Part shown: positions 38,223 through 47,910 of the stretch, piece after piece
Numbering within the stretch: position 1 is the stretch's first letter
Layout of the letters: each line of letters starts with the position of its first letter
Source of the DNA: Streptococcus pseudopneumoniae
GTDB lineage: Bacteria; Bacillota; Bacilli; Lactobacillales; Streptococcaceae
Direction: 5' to 3'
Assembly: GCF_001074825.1 (NCBI RefSeq)
Contig: NZ_JUPG01000113.1
Location: 1-54,983 of the forward strand
Length of the DNA: 54,983 nucleotides
Program-made: the position numbers and the translations under genes
Notes under the pieces: model-generated
Told to the model about the DNA's origin: nothing
What the model saw: only the letters and a program-made list of their open reading frames with translations
Databases searched by the model: none

Positions 38223-39632
38223 TTAATTTCCTGCGTAATATTTTTGGATTCCCTTGACAATCCCTTCAACCAGTTTATCTTGGTAGTCACTACTGCGGAT
38301 TTTTTGATTTTCTTCTGGATTATCCATATATCCCATCTCTAGCAAAACAGCTGGTTTGGCTGTTTCGCGAAGAACAGCAAAGGTAGCTTGCAAAAGTCCA
38401 GCATCTCTGGCTCCAGTTTCCGCTAGCAGTGAAGAATGGATATAGGCAGCAAGACGGTTACTTTCACTTATTCGTTCAGGATTATTATGCCAATCCTTGT
38501 TAATCTTGCTAGGAAAACCAGGTTCTTCCTTGTAAGAATAGGTCTGGATACCTAGATTCACGGTTGTATCATTCCCTTTTGCATTGAAATGAAGGCTAAT
38601 GAAAAAGTCAGCATTGGTCTTGTTGACCATACGAGAACGTTCGGTAATAAAATCAACGTCTATATCACTATCTCGAGAGGTGAGAACGGTATAGCCTAGG
38701 CCTTCTAATCGTTTACGTAATTTACGGTAAACTTGTAGGTTCAATTCTTTCTCAGCTATGCCGTAATAATAAGCACCGCGATCCTTACCACCGTGTCCTG
38801 GATCTAGAAAAATAGTTTTAGAGTAATGTCCTTTTTGAAAACCTTGTGCTACTTCACGAAGCCATTTTCCATTTCCTTGGAAGAGCTGGTTTTTGCCATC
38901 CACTGCATAGGTTCCTGTGACATACACACCATCGTCCTTAAGATAGTACCAAGCTTGATAGTCTGGGTCATAAATCCATTCCTTATGGGCCATGTAGCCA
39001 CCAGATTTAAGATAGTAGGCACCAATCCATTGTTTTTTGGCATAGCGTCCACCAGCTTTGAGATAAAACCAACTAGAGTAGTTTTGGTCGTAGACCCATT
39101 CCTTATCTGCCATAGCACCGCTGGATTTGAGGTAGTAATCGTCCTTCCAGACATTGGCCAACATTCTACCGTAGCCATCAAAAGCATACCACTTACCATT
39201 GATTTGGCTCCATTGGTTGGATAAATATTTACCTGAGCCATTGATATAGTACCAATTATTTCCCATTTGATACCAGCTATTTTCAAGCAAGTAGCCATGA
39301 CTATCAAAGAGATAACCATCATAGAGAGTATCTGTAAATTTGACCCCAGTTTGACTATAAAAAGTCCACTTGCTTCCTTCTTTTACCCAGCCAGTCTGTA
39401 TAGGTTGATTGGGTTTGGTTTTCGTAGAAAGAGAAGGTTTGGTTTCTTGCTCACTCGAACCAGTTGTAGTTGACGAAGTTTTTGTACTAGCTTGTGAACT
39501 GCTAGCAGAAGTAGTTGTAGAACTACTAATATGGTTACTAGTAGAATGACTTGTGTCATCAGCCAAAACGACTTGGCTTGATAAGCCAAGAATAGCCAAA
39601 GCTAAAAGTGTCAGTCTTTTGTATGAATTCAT
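38223..39632 (-). CDS. Choline-binding N-acetylmuramoyl-L-alanine amidase
   Basis: A secreted 469-residue cell-wall hydrolase. The signal peptide ends near residue 25 (VVLADD). A Ser/Thr-rich linker covers about 28-70. About eight or nine choline-binding repeats (GKWYAFDGYGRML type) lie at 80-260. An Amidase_3 domain follows at about 272-468, with zinc ligands H280, E296 and H348 and catalytic E432, all present. It would bind choline-bearing teichoic acid and cut the amide bond of the stem peptide. The pneumococcal LytA is a different (Amidase_2, N-terminal) enzyme. This gene is inserted between the MBL gene and relA, which I remember as neighbours in pneumococcus. Confidence 0.9.
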   Translation of the reverse strand: MNSYKRLTLLALAILGLSSQVVLADDTSHSTSNHISSSTTTSASSSQASTKTSSTTTGSSEQETKPSLSTKTKPNQPIQTGWVKEGSKWTFYSQTGVKFTDTLYDGYLFDSHGYLLENSWYQMGNNWYYINGSGKYLSNQWSQINGKWYAFDGYGRMLANVWKDDYYLKSSGAMADKEWVYDQNYSSWFYLKAGGRYAKKQWIGAYYLKSGGYMAHKEWIYDPDYQAWYYLKDDGVYVTGTYAVDGKNQLFQGNGKWLREVAQGFQKGHYSKTIFLDPGHGGKDRGAYYYGIAEKELNLQVYRKLRKRLEGLGYTVLTSRDSDIDVDFITERSRMVNKTNADFFISLHFNAKGNDTTVNLGIQTYSYKEEPGFPSKINKDWHNNPERISESNRLAAYIHSSLLAETGARDAGLLQATFAVLRETAKPAVLLEMGYMDNPEENQKIRSSDYQDKLVEGIVKGIQKYYAGN

Positions 39633-39959
39633 GTTATTTGCCTTTCTAGAGAGATGAAAATTTAGTAATTATCGTAAAAAAACTGTTCATATTACTATTA
39701 TACACTAAAAAAGTTAGAAAATTACTAAAATATCAAATCTTTTCTTATTGAAAAAGAAGAAAGTATTTTTATTTCACTAACTTTTAACGCAACCAATATC
39801 AAAACAAAGTTAGATGAAGAACTAGATAAATTTGTTGTTTTAGTGTGAATCTTATGTTATCCTCCTTCCCAACAAACTGAATAAGCTTTAGAGTCCTCTT
39901 TTCTAGTTTTCATATTCTTAAAAAAGTGATAAAATGGTAGGAAGAATTGGAGAGTAGAG
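39633..39959. other. Intergenic region between amidase and relA
   Basis: 327 AT-rich bases holding the divergent promoters. On the minus strand TATAAT at 39697-39702 is a likely -10 for the amidase. On the plus strand TGATAAAAT at 39927-39935 is a likely extended -10 of relA. No gene or repeat was found here. Confidence 0.5.
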
Positions 39960-42182
39960 ATGCCAAAAGAAGTGAATTTAACAGGCGAAGAAGTTGTCGC
40001 TTTAACCAAAGAATATTTAACGGAAGAGGATGTTGCTTTTGTCCATAAGGCCTTGGTCTATGCGGTGGAATGCCACAGTGGTCAATACCGCAAATCAGGC
40101 GAACCTTACATTATTCACCCTATCCAAGTGGCAGGTATTTTAGCCAAACTCAAGCTGGATGCTGTAACGGTAGCTTGTGGTTTCTTGCATGATGTGGTAG
40201 AAGATACAGATGCGACCTTGGACGATTTGGAAAGAGAGTTTGGACCTGATGTGCGCGTGATTGTCGATGGGGTTACTAAACTTGGTAAGGTCGAGTACAA
40301 ATCGATCGAGGAGCAGTTGGCTGAAAATCATCGTAAGATGCTTATGGCCATGTCTGAGGACATCCGTGTTATCTTGGTCAAACTGTCAGACCGCTTGCAC
40401 AATATGCGGACCTTGAAACATCTTAGAAAAGACAAGCAGGAGCGCATTTCCAAAGAAACCATGGAAATCTATGCCCCACTTGCCCATCGTTTGGGGATCT
40501 CCAGTGTCAAATGGGAATTGGAAGACCTATCTTTCCGTTATCTCAATCCAACGGAGTTTTACAAGATTACCCATATGATGAAGGAAAAGCGCAGAGAGCG
40601 TGAAGCCTTGGTGGATGAAGTAGTCACAAAATTAGAAAACTATACGACGGATCGTCACTTGAAAGGGAAGATTTATGGTCGTCCTAAACATATTTACTCG
40701 ATTTTCCGAAAAATGCAGGACAAGAGAAAACGTTTTGAGGAAATCTATGACCTGATTGCTATTCGTTGTATTTTAGATACCCAAAGTGATGTTTATGCCA
40801 TGCTTGGTTATGTGCATGAACTTTGGAAACCAATGCCAGGTCGTTTCAAAGACTATATCGCCAACCGCAAGGCCAATGGTTACCAGTCTATCCATACGAC
40901 TGTTTATGGTCCAAAAGGGCCGATTGAATTCCAGATTCGAACTAAGGCCATGCATGAGGTGGCTGAGTACGGGGTTGCGGCTCACTGGGCATATAAGAAA
41001 GGTGTTAAGGGGCAGGTCAACAGCAAGGAATCAGCTATTGGGATGAACTGGATTAAGGAGATGATGGAGCTCCAAGACCAGGCCGATGATGCCAAGGAAT
41101 TTGTTGATTCAGTTAAGGAAAACTATCTGGCTGAGGAGATTTACGTCTTTACCCCAGATGGAGCTGTCCGCTCTCTTCCAAAAGATTCAGGACCGATTGA
41201 CTTTGCCTACGAAATCCATACAAAAGTTGGGGAAAAAGCGACTGGTGCCAAGGTCAATGGTCGTATGGTTCCGCTGACAACCAAGCTCAAGACAGGGGAT
41301 CAGGTTGAAATTGTCACCAACCCGAACTCCTTTGGACCGAGTCGTGACTGGCTCAATATGGTTAAGACCAGCAAGGCGCGCAATAAGATTCGTCAGTTCT
41401 TTAAAAATCAAGATAAGGAATTGTCTGTCAACAAGGGTCGTGAGATGTTGATGGCCCAGTTCCAAGAAAACGGCTATGTGGCCAATAAATTTATGGACAA
41501 GCGTCATATGGACCAAGTTCTGCAAAAAACTAGCTATAAAACAGAAGAATCCCTCTTTGCGGCCATTGGTTTTGGAGAAATCGGTGCTATTACCGTCTTT
41601 AACCGTCTGACTGAAAAGGAACGCCGTGAGGAAGAACGTGCCAAGGCCAAGGCGGAGGCAGAAGAACTTGTAAAAGGTGGAGAAGTCAAGGTTGAAAACA
41701 AAGAAACCCTCAAGGTCAAGCATGAGGGTGGTGTGGTTATTGAAGGTGCCTCAGGTCTCCTAGTGCGGATTGCCAAGTGTTGTAATCCTGTTCCTGGTGA
41801 CGATATTGTCGGCTACATTACCAAGGGTCGTGGTGTGGCTATTCACCGTGTGGACTGTATGAATCTGCGTGCCCAAGAAAACTACGAGCAACGTCTCCTT
41901 GATGTGGAATGGGAAGACCAGTATTCAAACTCAAATAAGGAATATATGGCCCATATCGATATCTACGGCCTCAACCGTACAGGACTGTTGAACGATGTAC
42001 TGCAAGTTCTTTCAAACACAACCAAGAATATCTCAACGGTCAACGCCCAGCCAACCAAGGATATGAAATTTGCTAATATCCATGTATCCTTTGGCATTGC
42101 TAACCTCTCGACGCTGACTACGGTTGTGGACAAGATTAAGAGTGTGCCAGAAGTTTACTCTGTCAAACGGACCAATGGCTAA
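39960..42182 (+). CDS. relA: Bifunctional (p)ppGpp synthetase/hydrolase
   Basis: Makes and degrades the stringent alarmone. It has 740 residues, the full Rel length. The HD hydrolase domain carries HDVVEDTD near 79-86. The synthetase domain has [17 protein letters not shown] and [20 protein letters not shown] (about 390-450), the zinc-finger-like CCNP region and a C-terminal ACT domain follow. GGAGAG precedes the ATG. dtd follows closely, the usual neighbour. Confidence 0.97.
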   Translation: MPKEVNLTGEEVVALTKEYLTEEDVAFVHKALVYAVECHSGQYRKSGEPYIIHPIQVAGILAKLKLDAVTVACGFLHDVVEDTDATLDDLEREFGPDVRVIVDGVTKLGKVEYKSIEEQLAENHRKMLMAMSEDIRVILVKLSDRLHNMRTLKHLRKDKQERISKETMEIYAPLAHRLGISSVKWELEDLSFRYLNPTEFYKITHMMKEKRREREALVDEVVTKLENYTTDRHLKGKIYGRPKHIYSIFRKMQDKRKRFEEIYDLIAIRCILDTQSDVYAMLGYVHELWKPMPGRFKDYIANRKANGYQSIHTTVYGPKGPIEFQIRTKAMHEVAEYGVAAHWAYKKGVKGQVNSKESAIGMNWIKEMMELQDQADDAKEFVDSVKENYLAEEIYVFTPDGAVRSLPKDSGPIDFAYEIHTKVGEKATGAKVNGRMVPLTTKLKTGDQVEIVTNPNSFGPSRDWLNMVKTSKARNKIRQFFKNQDKELSVNKGREMLMAQFQENGYVANKFMDKRHMDQVLQKTSYKTEESLFAAIGFGEIGAITVFNRLTEKERREEERAKAKAEAEELVKGGEVKVENKETLKVKHEGGVVIEGASGLLVRIAKCCNPVPGDDIVGYITKGRGVAIHRVDCMNLRAQENYEQRLLDVEWEDQYSNSNKEYMAHIDIYGLNRTGLLNDVLQVLSNTTKNISTVNAQPTKDMKFANIHVSFGIANLSTLTTVVDKIKSVPEVYSVKRTNG

Positions 42183-42211
42183 TTGTCCTAGCTCTTACTA
42201 GAAAGGCTATC

Positions 42212-42655
42212 ATGAAAATTATTATCCAACGGGTTAAAAAAGCCCAAGTGAGTATCGAAGGTCAGGTTCAGGGAAAAATCAATCAGGGGCTCTTATTGCT
42301 GGTTGGTGTTGGACCAGAGGACCAAGAGGAAGATTTGGACTATGCCGTGAGAAAGCTTGTCAATATGCGGATTTTTTCAGACGCAGAAGGCAAGATGAAC
42401 CTGTCTGTCAAAGATATTGAAGGAGAAATCCTCTCTATTTCTCAGTTTACCCTATTTGCGGATACCAAGAAAGGCAATCGTCCAGCCTTCACAGGCGCAG
42501 CCAAGCCTAGTATGGCATCAGATTTCTATGATGCTTTCAACCAAACATTAGCGCAAGAAGTGCCCGTTCAGACAGGCATCTTTGGAGCGGATATGCAGGT
42601 TGAGCTGGTCAATGACGGGCCAGTTACCATTATCCTAGATACTAAAAATAGATAA
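42212..42655 (+). CDS. dtd: D-aminoacyl-tRNA deacylase
   Basis: Removes D-amino acids mischarged on tRNA. It has 147 residues, the standard length. The [12 protein letters not shown] start, the [21 protein letters not shown] active-site motif and the NDGPVT motif (Gly-cisPro-like) are intact. It sits 29 bases after relA and ends at a strong terminator. Confidence 0.97.
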   Translation: MKIIIQRVKKAQVSIEGQVQGKINQGLLLLVGVGPEDQEEDLDYAVRKLVNMRIFSDAEGKMNLSVKDIEGEILSISQFTLFADTKKGNRPAFTGAAKPSMASDFYDAFNQTLAQEVPVQTGIFGADMQVELVNDGPVTIILDTKNR

Positions 42656-42661
42656 GAAAGA

Positions 42662-42686
42662 CCAAGCCCAGCCGGCTTGGTTTTTC
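42662..42686 (+). terminator. relA-dtd terminator
   Basis: CCAAGCC pairs with GGCTTGG, followed by TTTTTC. Confidence 0.9.
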
Positions 42687-42693
42687 TCATCTA

Positions 42694-43107
42694 TCATAAA
42701 ATACTCCAAAATGGTATCGGTTCTTGATAGGCTTTGGGGAAATCTCTTTTCAGGTTTTGGCAGATGCGATAGGAAGGGATGAGATGTCCTAGGATGAGGA
42801 GAGTGCCCTGGAGGAAAAGTGGCATACCACTTAAACATATCAAGGAGAGAATCATCAGGCTATCCCATAGGAGGATTTGTAAGGCAAAACGCTAGAATTT
42901 CGGTCTAATATGGGAATAGAGTTGGCTAAAGTGATCACAAAGTTGGTTGGACAGATAGGTTAATAGCACAGGATGAAAGAAAATGAGCCAACCGCTATAA
43001 ATCAGAATCCAGTCCCCAGTAAGTTCCCCTTTAAATGTCAAAAATGTCAGCATGATTCCATCAATGATAAGGAGTTGAATGGTTTTGATGAAGATGATTT
43101 TTTTCAT
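42694..43107 (-). pseudogene. Small membrane protein gene with in-frame amber codon
   Basis: The frame starts at the ATG of 43105-43107 with an AGGAGG site. After 71 codons a TAG (complement of 42892-42894) stops it. The same frame then stays open for 65 more codons to a TGA at 42694-42696. The full frame has 137 codons counting the TAG, exactly the length of the intact paralogue upstream. The part after the stop still aligns with it (DSLMILSLICLSG against FDFLFFSLLSFVS; the Y-rich tail ends WSIL against LWECL). About four hydrophobic segments; no known family recognised. Confidence 0.85.
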
Positions 43108-43125
43108 GCTAAAACCTCCTTTTCT

Positions 43126-43539
43126 TTAGAGGCACTCCCACAAAGAAATATGTTTGTCGTAAAAGTCTGGATACTTGTCCCTTAGGTAGTTAGTCGTCGT
43201 ATAATAAAAAGTAGAATGCCAAGCAGTGACGATTGGCATAAGAGAGGAAAAACGCTGAGAACTAACGAAGGATAAAAGGGAAAAAAATAGAAAATCAAAG
43301 GTGAGAACCCCTAAATAGTAGAAGCGAATCTTTTTATTGATTTGAGGATAAATCTCAGCGAATTGATGTTTAAGTCGGACAACCAAGCGAAATAGCAGGA
43401 GTCCTTGAGCAAGGAGGAAAATAAAACCAGCGAACAAGAGCTCCTCCAAAGAGATCTCGGGTCTAGTGCTAAAAAATGCAAATAGTAGCAAATCTATGAC
43501 TGCAATTGCTGTAAAATGGATTCTAAAGAGTTTTTTCAT
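43126..43539 (-). CDS. Small membrane protein, intact paralogue of the amber-interrupted gene
   Basis: A 137-residue protein with four hydrophobic segments, starting MKKLFRIHFTAIAVIDLLLF. The downstream paralogue begins MKKIIFIKTIQLLIIDGIML. A GGGAGG site precedes the ATG. The downstream copy starts 18 bases after its stop, so the two arose as a tandem duplication. I do not recognise a family; a membrane role is all that can be said. Confidence 0.75.
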   Translation of the reverse strand: MKKLFRIHFTAIAVIDLLLFAFFSTRPEISLEELLFAGFIFLLAQGLLLFRLVVRLKHQFAEIYPQINKKIRFYYLGVLTFDFLFFSLLSFVSSQRFSSLMPIVTAWHSTFYYTTTNYLRDKYPDFYDKHISLWECL

Positions 43540-43601
43540 GACAAGACCTCCCTCTTTTATCTAGCTTTATTTTACACCAAACTAATGGGAGTTACAACTA
43601 A

Positions 43602-43710
43602 TATTCAATGAAAATCAAAAAGCAAACTAGGAAGCTATCCGCAAGCTGTACTTGAGTACGGTAGAGCGACGCTGACGTGGTTTGAATTTGATTTTCGAAG
43701 AGTATAAAAT
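43602..43710. repeat. BOX-type repeat, AC form
   Basis: Complete element from ATTCAATGAAAATCAAAAAG to TTTTCGAAGAGTATAA, with GCGACGCTGACG. Its right half matches the window's first 65 bases. It has no boxB unit. Confidence 0.9.
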
Positions 43711-43773
43711 GATAAAAAATAGCAGAAAGGACATTCTATTAAGTCGACTTGCTTTCTTTATTTGATTTCCCTC

Positions 43774-44484
43774 TTATTGTTCCACCTCTTCATCGTTCCA
43801 GACAAACAAAGCTCCGATTGCATTGAGGATATAAAAGATGTATTTACCGATATTGGCGAAATTCCCTTGAATGCCAGCCTTTGTCAGCTGCACAAAATTG
43901 TAAATCAACCAAAAGCCCCATTGAGTTGTCAGTTTCAATGCGTTCAAAGCATTGGCGATGAGGGACAGTGCAAAGGCAATAGTTGTTACGTAGGCAAGGA
44001 GATTCATCTTTCCTCCATAGCCGATATAGTTTGTCACAAAGGCAAAGAGGAAGGCGATGATGGAAATGATGATGGCCGCCAATTTTACCTGTTTTTGGCT
44101 CATTTGGTTGGGTCTGCCTTCTTGCGAAGCTTCCCATTTCTTAATAGCAAAGGTATAAATGAGGAAGGTGACAGGATAGGTGATAATGGCAGCCTTATTT
44201 CCAAGGATATAATCAATGGTACCAGATAAAATCGTATTGACGATACCAAAGTAATTTCCCCATTTGCTTAATTTCCCCGTGAAACGAGTGGACAACATGG
44301 AAATCCCAACGTTGGTTACGGAAATCAATCCAAAAGGAACAAGAGCAGTCCATGGTCCCCAGTCTACAAATTTATCGAGGCGTGAGTTGAGGTAACCAGA
44401 TGCAATCGCAATCCCAACGACCAAAGCAACCCCGAAGAGGTCAAACCATTTGGATGTCGCAAAAATTTTTAGCGATTTTTTCAT
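43774..44484 (-). CDS. pnuC: PnuC-like nicotinamide riboside transporter
   Basis: A 236-residue membrane protein with about seven hydrophobic segments. The C-terminal WGFWLIYNFVQLTKAG and GKYIFYILNAIGALFVWND stretches are typical of PnuC vitamin B3 transporters. It imports nicotinamide riboside by facilitated diffusion in the known family. It lies upstream of and is independent from psaR, which ends at a terminator. Confidence 0.85.
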   Translation of the reverse strand: MKKSLKIFATSKWFDLFGVALVVGIAIASGYLNSRLDKFVDWGPWTALVPFGLISVTNVGISMLSTRFTGKLSKWGNYFGIVNTILSGTIDYILGNKAAIITYPVTFLIYTFAIKKWEASQEGRPNQMSQKQVKLAAIIISIIAFLFAFVTNYIGYGGKMNLLAYVTTIAFALSLIANALNALKLTTQWGFWLIYNFVQLTKAGIQGNFANIGKYIFYILNAIGALFVWNDEEVEQ

Positions 44485-44550
44485 ATATTAAAATATCTTT
44501 CTTGTTTTTTACAAATATTCTACAACTAAATGAAAGTAAAATCAAATGAT

Positions 44551-44585
44551 AGAAATAAAACCCTGAAAATAAAACTTTCAGGGTT
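44551..44585 (-). terminator. psaR terminator
   Basis: On the minus strand AACCCTGAAA pairs with TTTCAGGGTT, followed by TTATTTC. Confidence 0.85.
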
Positions 44586-44604
44586 GGTTGGGGTACTTGA
44601 GAAA

Positions 44605-45255
44605 TTAGTCGATTTTCTCGACGTAGAGTTGTTTGGCAATGTCCATACCTACTTGTAAATCCTCTTCGTTACTGAGGATAGTGAAAGTATTGCTGAAGCC
44701 ATCAAACTGCTTGACTTGGAGCGAATCACCGATGTGAAGTGAGTGCTTATCCAGATAATGGAGAATGTCAAAACTATCGTGCACACGAGTCAGGCGGTAG
44801 GCGCCAGCTTCCTTGATGTCAGCTAGTGGGAGGTTATTGATTTCAACCAGGAGTTCTCCCTTGGCAGGAATAGTTCCTCCGTGAGGACAGGTTTTGGGGA
44901 ATCCAAGCAATTTTTCTAGTCTCTCCACGAATAGGTCAGAGACAGTATGTTCCAATACCTCAGCTTCCTCGTGAATCTGGTCACTCGTATAGTCTAAATG
45001 ATGAACTAGAAAAACTTCAATCAAGCGGTGTTTACGGTAGAGTTCAGAGACCAGTTTAAGTCCAAGGTCAGTCAGTAGATAGCCACATTCCTTGTCCTTG
45101 AGGATGAGATTTTCGCTCTTCATCCGTTTAATCATTTCAGTTACGGCAGGGGGAGAGACTTGCATGCGAGCCGCAATTTCCTTGTTGGTAATCTTATGCA
45201 GGTATGTGCCAATTTCATAAATACATTTTAGATAATCTTCTTTATTCGGGGTCAT
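44605..45255 (-). CDS. psaR: DtxR-family manganese-dependent repressor
   Basis: A 216-residue DtxR/MntR-type repressor. The N-terminus MTPNKEDYLKCIYEIG and the winged helix (KEIAARMQVSPPAVTEMIKRM, near 26-46) are typical. The dimerisation domain carries EEAEVLEHTVSD with metal ligands, and an FeoA/SH3-like C-terminal domain follows (DSLQVKQFDGF). In pneumococcus PsaR represses psaBCA with Mn2+ bound and is relieved by Zn2+. Its likely operator is at 35172-35193. Confidence 0.93.
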   Translation of the reverse strand: MTPNKEDYLKCIYEIGTYLHKITNKEIAARMQVSPPAVTEMIKRMKSENLILKDKECGYLLTDLGLKLVSELYRKHRLIEVFLVHHLDYTSDQIHEEAEVLEHTVSDLFVERLEKLLGFPKTCPHGGTIPAKGELLVEINNLPLADIKEAGAYRLTRVHDSFDILHYLDKHSLHIGDSLQVKQFDGFSNTFTILSNEEDLQVGMDIAKQLYVEKID

Positions 45256-45366
45256 TCGTTTCCTCTTGTCTAATATCTTTATCTAGTATATCAAAAAAAG
45301 CTAGATTTCTCTAGCTGTGACTTTTTATGTTATACTTATTGCAAGAGAAAAAAAGAGGAGATGAAT

Positions 45367-46209
45367 ATGACAAAAATAGCTCTTCTTTCAGATATTCATG
45401 GAAATACTACAGCCTTGGAGGCTGTTTTGGCAGATACTCGGCAGCTAGGAGTGGATGAATACTGGCTTCTGGGAGATATTCTCATGCCAGGGACAGGGCG
45501 TAGAAGGATTTTGGACTTGTTGGCTCAACTACCGATTACAGCTAGAGTTTTGGGAAACTGGGAAGATAGTCTGTGGCATGGTGTCCGCAAGGAACTAGAT
45601 AGTACTCGTCCTAGTCAACGTTATCTCTTGCGCCAGTGCCAGTATGTTTTAGAGGAAATTTCCCTAGAAGAAATTGAACTGCTCCACAATCAACCACTCC
45701 AGATTCATCGTCAGTTTGGGGATTTGACGGTGGGGATTAGCCACCATCTGCCTGATAAGAACTGGGGGAGAGAGTTGATTCATACTGGATCGCAAGAGGA
45801 TTTTGACCGCTTGGTGACCAATCCGCCTTGTGATATTGCTGTTTATGGTCATATTCACCAGCAGTTGCTTCGTTACGGGACTGGTGGGCAATTGATTGTC
45901 AATCCGGGTTCGATTGGCCAGCCTTTCTTTCTAGATGCTCAGTTACGGAAGGACTTGCGGGCCCAGTATATGATTTTGGAGTTTGATGATAAGGGCTTGG
46001 TAGATATGGATTTCCGACGGGTAGACTACGATGTGGCAGCTGAATTGCAGCTGGCTAAAGATCTTAAACTTCCCTATTTTGAGGTTTACTATGAAAGCCT
46101 GGTCAATGGTATTCACCATACTCATCATCAGGAATTTCTGAGAGAATTGGCCCAGAAAGAGGGCTATGATAGGGAATTAGATGCTTGGTTGAAAAGTGGT
46201 AACGATTGA
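45367..46209 (+). CDS. Calcineurin-like metallophosphoesterase
   Basis: A 280-residue phosphoesterase with the complete metal motif set: DIHGNTTA, GDIL, GNWED, YGHIHQQ and NPGSIGQP. Relatives include YfcE/MJ0936-type enzymes; the substrate is unknown. An ATG at 45361 is in frame, but the AGAGGAG site ends there, so 45367 has better spacing. It is divergent from psaR and followed by the Rrf2 gene. Confidence 0.88.
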   Translation: MTKIALLSDIHGNTTALEAVLADTRQLGVDEYWLLGDILMPGTGRRRILDLLAQLPITARVLGNWEDSLWHGVRKELDSTRPSQRYLLRQCQYVLEEISLEEIELLHNQPLQIHRQFGDLTVGISHHLPDKNWGRELIHTGSQEDFDRLVTNPPCDIAVYGHIHQQLLRYGTGGQLIVNPGSIGQPFFLDAQLRKDLRAQYMILEFDDKGLVDMDFRRVDYDVAAELQLAKDLKLPYFEVYYESLVNGIHHTHHQEFLRELAQKEGYDRELDAWLKSGND

Positions 46210-46284
46210 CATTACAACTAAAAAGGGTATAATAATAGAAAAAGAAGAGTAGAGGCAGGGTAGCCTCGTAAAAAGGAGAAGAGT

Positions 46285-46722
46285 ATGCAAATTCCAAGTA
46301 GATTTACCATTGCGACTCATATGCTGATAATCATTGCCCTCAAGGGGAAGGAAAGCAAGGTGACCAGTGATTTTCTGGCTGCTAGTGTCGGGGTCAATCC
46401 TGTCATTATCAGAAAAACCTTGTCCCAGTTGAAGAAGGCAGAGCTGATTTCAGTAGCGCGTGGAACAGGGGGAACAGAGATTGTCAAGGATCTCAAAGAC
46501 ATTAGTCTTTTAGATGTTTATCAGGCGGTCGAATGCCTAGGTAAGACAGGCCAACTCTTTAGTTTCCATGACAATCCAAATCCAAATTGTCCAGTCGGAG
46601 CTCATATTCATGAGGTTTTGGATCAAAAATTGGAGAGAATCCAGCGAGCTATGGAGGCTGAACTTGGTCAGACCAGCCTAGAACAAGTCGTGGCTGATGC
46701 AGAGAGTCAGATGAAGGAGTGA
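46285..46722 (+). CDS. Rrf2-family transcriptional regulator
   Basis: A 145-residue regulator with the Rrf2 winged helix (FLAASVGVNPVIIRKTLSQLKKAELI). Iron-sulfur type members have three Cys in a loop near 90-105; here the equivalent segment has NPNCPVG and only one, so no cluster is expected. It resembles YwnA/CymR-like regulators. AAAGGAG precedes the ATG. Target unknown. Confidence 0.85.
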   Translation: MQIPSRFTIATHMLIIIALKGKESKVTSDFLAASVGVNPVIIRKTLSQLKKAELISVARGTGGTEIVKDLKDISLLDVYQAVECLGKTGQLFSFHDNPNPNCPVGAHIHEVLDQKLERIQRAMEAELGQTSLEQVVADAESQMKE

Positions 46723-46799
46723 GAGGGATAGATGCCCTCTTTTTCTGCTTTTTCTATTTGGATAATTATGATAAAATCTACTTATAAAAGGAGGAAATG

Positions 46800-47822
46800 A
46801 TGTATCTTTTTACAGGAATTATTGTAGCCGCATTTGTCTTTTCATTTTGGAAAGATAACAGAAGTTTTTGGAATCCATCCTTATTTTTACTGTCTCTCAT
46901 CTCAATCTATTTATCGGTGGCCCATTTTTTTTATCAGAATGGATATGAAAAGGTTCACATATTCTTTTTGGTATTTACCTTTGTCTTCCTTCCTTTTCTG
47001 CTTTTTCTTAGTGGTCTCTTTTTAATCTATAATGGAGTCATCTTACTGAAACGAGAAGGACGTTCCAAAGCTAATTATCTTTCTATGTTACTTGGTTTTG
47101 TTATCTTGATATTTTTTGGGATCATGTCATTTAGATTGTGGGATAGGAATGAGCTATTTTCTACAAATCACTTTCTGAATCTCCTATTTCTATTTACGAC
47201 TTATTCTTATTTTCTTTTCGGTTTTGCTTTTGCAGGATTTATGCTTTATTCTATCCTGTACTTGTTTATTCCTAAAAAGAAAAGCTATGACTTTATCATT
47301 ATTCATGGAGCTGGCTTGTTAGACGGAGAAAGAGTGACCCCCTTACTCAAGTGTCGGATTGATAAGGCAATCGAGGCCTTCAGGGCTTCTCCTAATCCAA
47401 ATGTTAAACTGATTGCAAGTGGTGGTCAAGGGGGAGATGAGAAGATTTCTGAAGCGCAGGCCATTTATAACTATATTTTAGAAGAGACAGATGTCAGCAA
47501 GGAATCTGTTCTTCTTGAAGATAAGTCCAGAACAACCTATGAAAATTTATTGTTTTCAAAAGAAATTGGAGAACAATTGGTTGAAAATCCGTGTTTCCTC
47601 TTTGTTACAAATGACTATCATGTCTTTAGAACTAGTACTTATGCTCGTAAGTTAAATATGAAGGGAGATGGACTCGGATGTAGGACAGCCGGCTACTACA
47701 TACCATCTGCTTTTATTCGGGAGTACGTGGCTCTCTGTGTTAAAATGAAATGGCTCTTCCTCGCCTTTTATGTTCCGATATTAGTTATCATTTTGCTAGC
47801 CTATAAAGGGGTTATTTGGTAG
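46800..47822 (+). CDS. YdcF/DUF218-family membrane protein
   Basis: A 340-residue protein with about five or six transmembrane segments in the first half and a DUF218 domain (about 160-300). Domain motifs are FIIIHGAGLLDGERVTPLL, ASGGQGGDE and EDKSRTTYENL. Relatives include YdcF and the SanA vancomycin-exclusion protein; the function is unclear, perhaps in the envelope. AAAGGAGG is close to two ATGs; the second (46800) has the better spacing. Confidence 0.85.
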   Translation: MYLFTGIIVAAFVFSFWKDNRSFWNPSLFLLSLISIYLSVAHFFYQNGYEKVHIFFLVFTFVFLPFLLFLSGLFLIYNGVILLKREGRSKANYLSMLLGFVILIFFGIMSFRLWDRNELFSTNHFLNLLFLFTTYSYFLFGFAFAGFMLYSILYLFIPKKKSYDFIIIHGAGLLDGERVTPLLKCRIDKAIEAFRASPNPNVKLIASGGQGGDEKISEAQAIYNYILEETDVSKESVLLEDKSRTTYENLLFSKEIGEQLVENPCFLFVTNDYHVFRTSTYARKLNMKGDGLGCRTAGYYIPSAFIREYVALCVKMKWLFLAFYVPILVIILLAYKGVIW

Positions 47823-47836
47823 TTAGATTTTATTTA

Positions 47837-47885
47837 AAAAGACTTAGAATGCACATGAAAGTATGTATTCTAGGTCTTTTGTTTT
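47837..47885 (+). terminator. Terminator after the YdcF-like gene
   Basis: AAAAGACTTAGAAT pairs with ATTCTAGGTCTTTT (one G-U), followed by GTTTTG. It may also serve the convergent lipase gene. Confidence 0.85.
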
Positions 47886-47910
47886 GTATTCATTTGATTT
47901 TTGAAAGGTA

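Noticed and set aside
38826..39322. Overlapping frames on both strands within the choline-binding repeats
   Set aside because: The repeated coding pattern of the amidase keeps other frames open; no independent start signals.
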